DNA of 19,949 nt from Acidobacteriaceae bacterium (GTDB lineage: Bacteria; Acidobacteriota; Terriglobia; Terriglobales; Acidobacteriaceae): positions 1 to 19,949 of the forward strand of contig PMHC01000232.1 in NCBI GenBank assembly GCA_003156495.1. Direction: 5' to 3'. Shown here piece by piece: positions 1 through 5,459 of this stretch; positions within the stretch are counted from its first letter, which is position 1; each line of letters opens with the position of its first letter. Both the position numbers and the translations under genes were made by a program. The notes below the pieces were generated by a model. That model was not told where the DNA came from, did no database searches, and was given only the letters and a program-made list of their open reading frames with translations.

Positions 1-362
1 TTAGGCCCTGCTAACCTTCGATCTTCCACTACCATGTTTTTCCGCTCGCCGCGGCGAGTTTAGCCCCCGAGGAAAAGCTTCTTCCTCTATACCATCAGGC
101 GATTTGCTCTAGCGTCTCATGGTTGCAGAAAATAGCGCTCTTTCAGCGCATGATAGAGACAATCCTTCGCGGAATGGTCGCTCCCGAACGCGGAAAAAAT
201 TTTCCGTGAAAAACCTGCCCTAGAAACGGTGCAAAATCGCCCGCCCAAAAACACCCATTAAATAGAATCAATAGCTTACATGTTTGCCAAATTGCCAATA
301 AGACCGCCCAAGCACCATCCAGACGCTCATTATTACTATTTAATTACCCCCACGTAAACCCT
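1..362. other. Intergenic region, no gene seen
   Basis: No open frame here has a plausible start and family resemblance. The left part holds a perfect 14-base palindrome at 45-58 (centre CCGCGG). A second inverted repeat lies at 191-206, with 7-base arms CGGAAAA/TTTTCCG around two bases. Bases 207-362 are AT-rich. The region lies downstream of the minus-strand RNase H gene, so one of these could act in its transcript end, but neither is followed by a clear T-run on that strand. Confidence 0.6.
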
Positions 363-827
363 CTACTTTCCGCGCTTTGTCCCCTCGTCCATCGCGGCGT
401 TAGCTAGCCGGTCGGCCTCTTTGTTGCCTTCGCGCAGCGTATGCCGCATCTCAAAGTCATCGAGCAGCGCGGCTAGCCGTTGCGCCTCCCGCCAAAGCAG
501 CAGCAGGCCGGGGTTCTTCACCTTATAGATTCCCTTCATCTGCCGCACCATCAGCTCAGAGTCGGAGACCACGCACAGCCGCTTCACCTGGTTGGCCAGC
601 GACCACTCCAGCACCGCCAGCAGTCCTTTGTACTCGGCGTAGTTGTTGGTCTGTTTGCCCAGGTACTCGCTCAGTTGCGCCACCGTCTCGCCTTCGGGGT
701 TCTCGACCACCGCGCCAAATCCAGACGGTCCGGGGTTGCCGCGCGAGCCGCCGTCGCAGTGCGCCGTAAACCACCCGTCCGCCGTCCAAATCTTTGCCTT
801 CTCGTTTTCAAACAGATTTCCGCTCAT
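363..827 (-). CDS. RNase HI family protein
   Basis: This is a predicted ribonuclease H that cleaves the RNA strand of RNA-DNA hybrids in the cytoplasm, for example at R-loops or leftover primers. The 154-residue product is one compact RNase H domain. The four expected metal-binding acids are visible: D25 in HCDGGSRGNPGPSG, E65 in NNYAEYKGL, D89 in VVSDSELMV and D139 in REGNKEADRLAN. The short, basic-protrusion-lacking form resembles the YpdQ/Rv2228c-type RNase HI group more than E. coli RnhA. The ATG at 827 is chosen; a GTG directly upstream at 830 is possible. A purine-rich AGAAGG lies very close to the ATG. The gene stands alone, divergent from the sigma factor cluster. Family assignment is firm; the cellular substrate is inferred. 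Confidence 0.9.
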   Translation of the reverse strand: MSGNLFENEKAKIWTADGWFTAHCDGGSRGNPGPSGFGAVVENPEGETVAQLSEYLGKQTNNYAEYKGLLAVLEWSLANQVKRLCVVSDSELMVRQMKGIYKVKNPGLLLLWREAQRLAALLDDFEMRHTLREGNKEADRLANAAMDEGTKRGK

Positions 828-874
828 CACCTTCTCAGTGTAACCAACAGCCGCCCCGCCATTCCCTCTTCCCT

Positions 875-890
875 GCTCTCAGCTCTCTGA
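875..890. repeat. Short CTCAGCT-type repeat fragment
   Basis: GCTCTCAGCTCTCTGA belongs to the same simple motif family (AGCTGA and complement) found at 1858-1904 and 7639-7662. Here, as at 7639-7662, it lies next to the GGGTGCCCC hairpin repeat. Confidence 0.4.
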
Positions 891-910
891 CCGCTTGAAC
901 TCGTGCCATC

Positions 911-953
911 GAGGGTGCCCCCGGTCTCGATTTTGAGATAGGGGAACCACAAC
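911..953. repeat. GGGTGCCCC...GGGGAACCAC hairpin repeat, copy A
   Basis: An intergenic repeat runs from GAGGGTGCCCCCGGT to GGGGAACCACAAC. A second copy lies at 7591-7636. The ends are identical, while the middle differs in sequence but keeps its ability to fold: 919-922 (CCCC) pairs with 941-944 (GGGG), and 925-928 (TCTC) pairs with 935-938 (GAGA) around a six-base loop. From memory, similar elements are abundant between genes in Acidobacteriota. It is probably a REP-like, non-autonomous palindromic element; no associated transposase gene is in the window. Confidence 0.7.
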
Positions 954-1122
954 GCTATGGAACAAAATCATCCGGTCACGGTACTCGTCCCTGTTCTCCC
1001 CGTTGACCAAATCCCACTTTCCGCGTCTGTTAAAGTGCGCACGGGCTTGATTGCCGGGAGCGGAGCCAATGGAAGCAGACGTGGTAAGTTTTCCCCTCGT
1101 CCCGTCTTCTGCGGCCGGGACT

Positions 1123-1153
1123 TTGGCTTGGCCTGCCGGGCAGAGGATACAAT
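1123..1153 (+). promoter_or_regulatory. Candidate promoter for the sigma factor gene
   Basis: A -10-like TACAAT lies at 1148-1153 with a possible -35 TTGGCT at 1123-1128. The 19-base spacing is long. The -10 sits inside a perfect inverted repeat (AGAGGAT, three bases, ATCCTCT, 1142-1158), which could be a binding site or coincidence. It ends 11 bases before the ATG at 1165, the same distance as the TACACT before ffh. This would give a very short leader. Confidence 0.35.
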
Positions 1154-1164
1154 CCTCTCCAGGC

Positions 1165-1833
1165 ATGAGTACGGCGAGGGCAATGGACGAGGCGAACCCG
1201 AAGGGTTTAAGCCAGAACGATGCAACGCTTCAACAAGAGCGCTTGCAGCGTCGCGCGCTTGAAGCTGATCTGATCCGCGAGGCGCAGGCCGGCTCGCGTG
1301 AGGCCTTCGGCGCGCTGGTTCGTCAGTACGAGCGTCAGGTCTTGCGCTTGGCCCTGCATTTGACTGGTTCCGAGAGCGACGCCGAAGACATTTATCAGGA
1401 GGCTTTTCTTAAGGCCTTCCGCTACATCGGCAACTTTCGCTTCGAGTGCTCGTTCTACACCTGGATCTATCGCATTGTGACCAACCTCTGCCTGGACCAG
1501 ATGCGCCGCCGCAAAACCCGCCGCGAAGATCGCGCCGTGATCGTTGACCGCGACGGCGGCGAAATTGACTTGCTGGCTTCTGTCTCTGACAGTCGGGCCT
1601 ATTCCAACCCGGCGCGCGAGCTTGACCGCAAGCTGATGGGCGATAAGATTCGCGATGCGATCGCCAAGCTCACGCCGCGCGAGCGGATGGTTTTTGAGTT
1701 AAAGCACTACCAGGGACTACGACTACGTGTGATCGGTGAAATGTTGAACACCACGGAGGAGACCGCGAAAAACACTCTCTTCCGGGCGACGAAAAAACTA
1801 CGCGCGCAGTTGGCGGAACTGCATGGCGCCTAG
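1165..1833 (+). CDS. rpoE: ECF (sigma-70 family) RNA polymerase sigma factor, RpoE-like
   Basis: This is an alternative sigma factor of the extracytoplasmic function class, which directs RNA polymerase to a stress regulon and is held inactive by a membrane anti-sigma factor. From the chosen ATG the protein has 222 residues. Region 2 spans about residues 38-110, with DAEDIYQEAF for core binding and SFYTWIYRIVTNLCLD for -10 recognition. Region 4 spans about 160-215, with LTPRERMVFELKHYQGL and the helix-turn-helix VIGEMLNTTEETAKNTLFRA. Sigma regions 1 and 3 are absent, as expected for ECF factors. The start is uncertain: ATG 1069 has a GGGAG upstream, ATG 1165 follows a candidate promoter closely, and ATG 1183 follows GAGGG with very tight spacing. 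The next gene is a zinc-finger anti-sigma factor, as is typical. The symbol is by family resemblance only. Confidence 0.88.
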   Translation: MSTARAMDEANPKGLSQNDATLQQERLQRRALEADLIREAQAGSREAFGALVRQYERQVLRLALHLTGSESDAEDIYQEAFLKAFRYIGNFRFECSFYTWIYRIVTNLCLDQMRRRKTRREDRAVIVDRDGGEIDLLASVSDSRAYSNPARELDRKLMGDKIRDAIAKLTPRERMVFELKHYQGLRLRVIGEMLNTTEETAKNTLFRATKKLRAQLAELHGA

Positions 1834-1853
1834 CCCGTCGGGCAACGACGGGC
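1833..1853 (+). other. Hairpin between sigma and anti-sigma genes
   Basis: GCCCGTC (1833-1839) and GACGGGC (1847-1853) form a perfect 7-bp stem with a 7-base loop. It begins on the last base of the sigma factor stop codon. No T-run follows (AAAAAGC instead), so it is not a classical terminator. It could attenuate, or stabilise the upstream message relative to the anti-sigma part. Confidence 0.45.
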
Positions 1854-1857
1854 AAAA

Positions 1858-1904
1858 AGCTGAAAGCTGATGGCTGAGAGCTGAAAAGCTGTCAGCTAGA
1901 AGCT
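1858..1904. repeat. AGCTGA-type short tandem-like repeat
   Basis: Irregular direct copies of AGCTGA/GGCTGA (AGCTGAAAGCTGATGGCTGA and onwards) fill most of the 99-base gap between the sigma and anti-sigma genes. The complement of the same motif is at 7639-7662 and a fragment at 875-890. It is probably a simple intergenic repeat of this lineage; no function is evident. Confidence 0.5.
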
Positions 1905-1932
1905 ACTTTTCGGAGACTTGAAGGACGTAACT

Positions 1933-2916
1933 ATGAACTGCGAACTTGCACACAAACAGATCGTCACGGCGGCCTATGAAGAGCTTGCCGGCGAGCTGGC
2001 GAGCGAGTTGGAAGGGCACTTGGAAAGTTGCGCGGAATGCCGCCAGGAACGCGAGCAGCTCCTGGCGTTCAAGGCTTTCGCCGATGCTTATCCGGTTGCC
2101 GACCCCTCGCCGAATCTTGTCGCCCGCGCTCGTCTGCGCCTCGACGAAGCTCTCGACGCGCTGCCGCCAAGCCGCTGGTACAACCGGCTCGGCCGGCAAC
2201 TCTGGACCGGCTTTACCCTTCTGCGCCCCACGCCCGCCGCGGCGCTGCTGGTGCTCGGCGCTACATTCGGAGTGCTGGGCGGCTATCGCTACGCGCTGCT
2301 TCATCCCGTCCACGCGGCCGCCGCCGTTCAATCCGTCGCGCACACTGGCGTTAAAGCCCAACCCGCCGCGCCGCTGCCCGATCTGGCCAACGTCGCCGGC
2401 ATCTCCAGCGTTGTGCGCCAGTCCAACAGCGACATCGTCGACGTCCGCTACAACCAGTTAGTGCCGCATCAGGTGCAGGGCTCCATCTCCGATCCCTCGA
2501 TCCGCCAGTTACTCACTCTGGCTTCGGAGAAGGCTTCTTCGCCCGGCGTGCGCGGCGACTCGGTCGCCCTGCTTGCCGCCGAATGCCGTGCCGGCCACGG
2601 TTGCCAGCCCTCCGGCATTCGCGAGGCGTTGATGGTCGCGCTGCGTTACGACCATAGCGCCAGGGTCCGCCAGAAAGCGCTCGAAGGATTGGAGCCTTAC
2701 ATCGGCGACGACATGCGCGTGCGCGACGCCGTACTTGAGGCGATCATGAACGACCGCGATTCTTCGATTCGCGCCTCCGCCATTAATTTGCTTGAACCCG
2801 TCGAGGCCGACTCCAGCGTCCGTCAGGTGCTCTATTCGGTCTCCAATTCCGATATGAATCCCCAGATCCGGTATGTTTCCCGACAGGTTTTAGGCCGGGT
2901 GCCGGAAATTCAATAA
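1933..2916 (+). CDS. Zinc-finger (ZAS/zf-HC2) anti-sigma factor with HEAT-like C-terminal region
   Basis: This is a predicted membrane-anchored anti-sigma factor for the ECF sigma encoded just upstream. The ATG at 1933 is chosen because AAGGA precedes it by 7 bases; an upstream in-frame TTG at 1918 has no such site. The 327-residue protein opens with a ZAS-type motif, H29-x3-C33-x2-C36, plus C3 and H7 that may complete the metal site. One transmembrane helix lies at about residues 101-121 (AAALLVLGATFGVLGG). A long part beyond the membrane follows, and residues of about 185-327 look like HEAT-type helical repeats (units around VRGDSVALLAAE, VRQKALEGLEPY, IRASAINLLEP, IRYVSRQVLGRV). HEAT units suggest protein binding as the sensing step, which is inference. 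Spacing to the following PDZ gene (75 bases) suggests one operon. Confidence 0.8.
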   Translation: MNCELAHKQIVTAAYEELAGELASELEGHLESCAECRQEREQLLAFKAFADAYPVADPSPNLVARARLRLDEALDALPPSRWYNRLGRQLWTGFTLLRPTPAAALLVLGATFGVLGGYRYALLHPVHAAAAVQSVAHTGVKAQPAAPLPDLANVAGISSVVRQSNSDIVDVRYNQLVPHQVQGSISDPSIRQLLTLASEKASSPGVRGDSVALLAAECRAGHGCQPSGIREALMVALRYDHSARVRQKALEGLEPYIGDDMRVRDAVLEAIMNDRDSSIRASAINLLEPVEADSSVRQVLYSVSNSDMNPQIRYVSRQVLGRVPEIQ

Positions 2917-2991
2917 CTGCTTTTATCCTTCCGGCCACCGTGCCGCAAAAAAAGAGCGCGGGCCGAAGAACATGAACGGGAGTCGTCAACC

Positions 2992-3918
2992 ATGAAACGC
3001 TTTTTGAGGCCCTTCCAGCTCTTCGATCGCTATCTGTGCACCGCCGCGCTGCTTGCTCTGCTGCTGACGCCGCGCGCCATCCCGGTTCAGGCGCAGCAGG
3101 TCGCGCCACTGCTGGAATCGCTCCATCCCTTGCTGGTTCACGAAAATGCCTCCGCCGGCTATCTCGGCGTTGATCTGGCCGACGTCGATGCCGCCAAAGC
3201 GCAGGCCCTCAAGCTCAAAGAACTTCGCGGCGCGCTCATCACGCTCATCGATCACGACGCTCCGGCCGGCCAGGTCGGCCTCAAGGTCAACGACGTCATT
3301 CTCTCCTTCAACGGCCAAAAAATCGAAGGCTCCGAGCAGTTGCGCCGCATCCTGCGTGAAACCCCTCCGGGCCGCAAGGCCAGCATCGAGATCAGCCGCG
3401 ACGGCAATCTCCAAAACCTGACCATGCAACTGGCCGACCGCAAGGCTGTCGAGCATGACGCCTGGAACAAGATCGGCATCGAGGTGGACGGCATCGCCCG
3501 CCCCGCGCCCTCCATGGGCATGTTTTCCGGCGGCGGCGATCTGCCCAGCTCCGGCCCTTTTTCCATGCCGTTTTTCGCCGGCAATCTGAATGTCGGCGCG
3601 CTGGTTGAGCCGCTCACCTCGCAGATGGCCGCGCATCTGGGCGTCAAGGGCGGCGTCATGGTCAAGCAGGTCTCCCGCAAAAGCGAAGCCGCCGTCGCCG
3701 GACTCAAAGCCTTTGACGTCGTTCTCAAAGTCGGCGTCGATTCCATCCACACCTCCGCCGACTGGGACCGTGCTCTGCGCTCCAATCAGGGCAAGCCCGT
3801 TCAGGTCGTCGTGCTACGCGACAAAAAGCAGCAGACCCTCACCCTCCAGGTCGATTCCAAGCACCGCAGCGCCCTCGACCTCGACCACCTTTTCCCCTGG
3901 AACAAGGCCCACGGCTAA
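2992..3918 (+). CDS. Secreted protein with two PDZ domains (HtrA-like, no protease domain)
   Basis: The 308-residue product starts with a signal peptide (basic MKRFLRPF, hydrophobic LCTAALLALLLTP) with likely cleavage after VQA34, so it is exported. A first PDZ domain spans about 57-148 (YLGVDL carboxylate-binding loop, DHDAPAGQVGLKVNDVILSF). A second, more diverged one spans about 205-290 (GVMVKQVSRKSEAAVAGLKA, FDVVLKVG). No trypsin-like His/Asp/Ser triad is present, so it resembles the substrate-binding half of DegP/DegS without the protease. GGGAG at 2978-2982 precedes the ATG by 9 bases. It is third in the sigma/anti-sigma cluster. By analogy with the DegS and RseP PDZ domains in sigma-E control, it may bind exposed C-termini of misfolded envelope proteins; that role is inference. 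Confidence 0.8.
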   Translation: MKRFLRPFQLFDRYLCTAALLALLLTPRAIPVQAQQVAPLLESLHPLLVHENASAGYLGVDLADVDAAKAQALKLKELRGALITLIDHDAPAGQVGLKVNDVILSFNGQKIEGSEQLRRILRETPPGRKASIEISRDGNLQNLTMQLADRKAVEHDAWNKIGIEVDGIARPAPSMGMFSGGGDLPSSGPFSMPFFAGNLNVGALVEPLTSQMAAHLGVKGGVMVKQVSRKSEAAVAGLKAFDVVLKVGVDSIHTSADWDRALRSNQGKPVQVVVLRDKKQQTLTLQVDSKHRSALDLDHLFPWNKAHG

Positions 3919-3957
3919 CCGTGCTTCTGCTTCCGCGCTGCGGTTTCAATAGTGGTA

Positions 3958-3974
3958 CCATGTAGGTCACATGG
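3958..3974 (+). promoter_or_regulatory. Palindrome over the hicA start, candidate autoregulatory operator
   Basis: CCATGT (3958-3963), AGGTC, ACATGG (3969-3974) is a perfect 6-5-6 inverted repeat that includes the hicA ATG at 3971. HicB antitoxins with ribbon-helix-helix tails bind palindromes at their own promoters, so this is a natural operator candidate. A KpnI-type GGTACC palindrome overlaps it on the left (3954-3959). Confidence 0.45.
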
Positions 3975-4246
3975 CGACTTCGAAGAAGATCCTCGAAGCG
4001 ATGCGGCACGCGCCGGCAAATGTCCGGTATAGCGATCTTTTTCGTGTGTGTGTAGAGTATTTTGGCCCGCCGCGCCAACGCGGCACCAGCCATGCGGTTT
4101 TTAAAACTCCATGGCCGGTCGATCCGCGCGTCAACATTCAACAGGAACGCGGCAAGGCCAAAGCCTATCAGGTTCGTCAGGTTCTGGCGGCTATCGAAAA
4201 GTTGAAAGGATTCCGGGATGAAGTGCGCTACAAAGAGAACACCTAA
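3971..4246 (+). CDS. hicA: HicA-family mRNA interferase toxin
   Basis: This is the toxin of a type II toxin-antitoxin pair. HicA proteins have a double-stranded RNA-binding-like fold and cleave mRNA in a translation-independent way. The 91-residue product has the family core GTSHAVFKTPWPVDPRVNIQ, with the likely catalytic histidine at H41 in the G-x-SH motif. An N-terminal helix (KKILEAMRHAPANVRYSDL) and a C-terminal helix (AYQVRQVLAAIEKL) follow the family pattern. It is somewhat longer than minimal HicA proteins (around 60 residues) but within the range of the family. Only a weak ribosome binding site (AGGT, three bases away) precedes the ATG, so the message may be nearly leaderless. It overlaps hicB by 29 bases, which implies co-translation. 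All recognisable key residues are intact. Confidence 0.85.
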   Translation: MATSKKILEAMRHAPANVRYSDLFRVCVEYFGPPRQRGTSHAVFKTPWPVDPRVNIQQERGKAKAYQVRQVLAAIEKLKGFRDEVRYKENT

Positions 4247-4565
4247 AGACGATCATTTTACCTATCGCGTCACCTGGTCGGAGGAGGATCAGGAACACGT
4301 TGGTCTCTGTGCGGAATTTCCCTCGCTTTCCTGGCTGGCGCGCACGCCGGAAGAGGCGCTGGCTGGAATCCGCAAAATCGTCAGAGACGCGGTAAAGGAG
4401 ATGGGGGCCGCAGGAGAGCCGGTGCCTACACCGCTGGCCGTCAAACATTACAGCGGCCAGTTTCGCGTTCGCATTCCTCCCACGGTGCATCGTTCGCTGG
4501 CTCTTGAAGCCGCTGAACAGGGCGTAAGCCTCAACCGGCTGGCCAGCGCCAAGCTTTCCTCTTAA
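4218..4565 (+). CDS. hicB: HicB-family antitoxin
   Basis: This is the antitoxin partner of the preceding hicA. The 115-residue product has the HicB partial RNase H-like fold (FTYRVTWSEEDQEHVGLCAEFPSLSWLARTPEEALAGIRKIVRDAV), which caps the toxin. A C-terminal ribbon-helix-helix (FRVRIPPTVHRSLALEAAEQGVSLNRLASAKL) is expected to bind operator DNA. The ATG at 4218 lies inside the end of hicA and is preceded by AAAGGA-type purines at 4205-4210. The gene pair is placed between the PDZ gene and rlmB on the same strand, but has its own candidate operator at 3958-3974. TA pairs of this kind often move between genomes. Here codon use does not look obviously foreign by eye. Confidence 0.87.
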   Translation: MKCATKRTPKDDHFTYRVTWSEEDQEHVGLCAEFPSLSWLARTPEEALAGIRKIVRDAVKEMGAAGEPVPTPLAVKHYSGQFRVRIPPTVHRSLALEAAEQGVSLNRLASAKLSS

Positions 4566-4631
4566 AACCACACGCTAGATCAGGCCTCGCGTCTGTTTTT
4601 TCAATTTGGGCGCAACAGGACGCGCGACCAC

Positions 4632-4637
4632 TAAACT
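4632..4637 (+). promoter_or_regulatory. Candidate -10 element for rlmB
   Basis: TAAACT ends six bases before the rlmB ATG, and no Shine-Dalgarno sequence is seen. This is the arrangement of a leaderless transcript. The best -35 (TTGGGC, 4606-4611) is 20 bases away, so support is weak. Confidence 0.25.
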
Positions 4638-4643
4638 ATCTTT

Positions 4644-5459
4644 ATGGATCTTCTCTACGGTATTCACCCGGTTGCCGAAGCCCTGCGGGCCGGCCGTCGC
4701 CGCTTCGATCATGTACTGGTAGCTCGCGAGCGCCGCGATGTGCGCCTCGAACGCCTCGTCGCCCAGTGTCGCCACGCCAACGTGCGCATTCTCGAGCAAC
4801 CTCGCGAACAGCTTACCGTGGCCGCCAAAACTCCCGACCATCAGGGCGTTATCGCCTACGTTTATCCGGCCGAAACGCTCGCGCTTGAAGATCTCTTCGC
4901 GCCCACCGCATCCGGCGCGCCGCGTCTGATGCTGGCACTGGACGGCGTCGAAGATCCGCAAAATCTCGGCGCGCTGCTGCGTGTTGCCGACGGCGCCGGC
5001 GTCGATGGCGTGCTATTAACCGAGCGCCGCGCCGCCCCGCTCAGTCCGGCCGCAATCAAGGCCAGCGCCGGCGCCATCGAGCACCTGCGCATCGCCCGCG
5101 TCGTCAATCTCGTCCGCTCGCTCGAAGAGCTCAAGCAGCGCAACATCTGGGTCGTCGGCCTCGACGAGCGCGGCCAAACCGATTACGACCGCTTCGATCT
5201 GACCGGCGACCTCGTCATCGTTCTCGGCAACGAGGGTGCAGGCCTGCACGATCTGGTCTGCCGCACCTGCGACCATCTGCTGCGCATTCCCATGGCCGGC
5301 GGCGTCAGCTCGCTCAACGTCTCGGCCGCCGGCGCCGTCGTTCTTTATGAAGCTGCCCGCCAGCGCCGCATCGCCGGAAGCGCCTCTTCATCCGTCCAAG
5401 AAGCTGCCCCACGCCGTGGCGGCAAATCGAAAAAGAAACAGAAAGGCCTCGGTTCATAA
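4644..5459 (+). CDS. rlmB: 23S rRNA 2'-O-methyltransferase, RlmB/TrmH (SpoU) family
   Basis: This is a predicted SPOUT-class methyltransferase that uses S-adenosylmethionine to methylate a ribose 2'-OH, in RlmB G2251 of 23S rRNA. The 271-residue protein has the N-terminal substrate-binding domain (LYGIHPVAEAL, residues 4-14). It then has all three SpoU motifs: motif 1 DGVEDPQNLGALLRVADGAG (100-119, N107 and R113), motif 2 VIVLGNEGAGLHDLV (191-205), and motif 3 IPMAGGVSSLNVSAAGAVVLYE (215-236), which forms the trefoil-knot cofactor site. A lysine-rich tail (GGKSKKKQKGL) may contact rRNA. The stop codon overlaps the start of the next gene by one base (TAATG), so translation is probably coupled. 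RlmB is the closest match, but TrmH-type relatives with other RNA targets cannot be excluded. Confidence 0.88.
   Translation: MDLLYGIHPVAEALRAGRRRFDHVLVARERRDVRLERLVAQCRHANVRILEQPREQLTVAAKTPDHQGVIAYVYPAETLALEDLFAPTASGAPRLMLALDGVEDPQNLGALLRVADGAGVDGVLLTERRAAPLSPAAIKASAGAIEHLRIARVVNLVRSLEELKQRNIWVVGLDERGQTDYDRFDLTGDLVIVLGNEGAGLHDLVCRTCDHLLRIPMAGGVSSLNVSAAGAVVLYEAARQRRIAGSASSSVQEAAPRRGGKSKKKQKGLGS

Noticed and set aside
45..58. Perfect 14-base palindrome as a terminator
   Set aside because: It has no natural loop beyond a CGCG tetraloop and no T-run on the strand of the nearest gene; it is noted only as sequence structure.
957..1262. 101-codon plus-strand frame before the sigma factor
   Set aside because: It overlaps the sigma factor in another frame and has no family resemblance.
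2986..3750. 254-codon minus-strand frame opposite the PDZ gene
   Set aside because: Its composition is that of an antisense frame, while the plus-strand frame carries two recognisable PDZ domains and a signal peptide.
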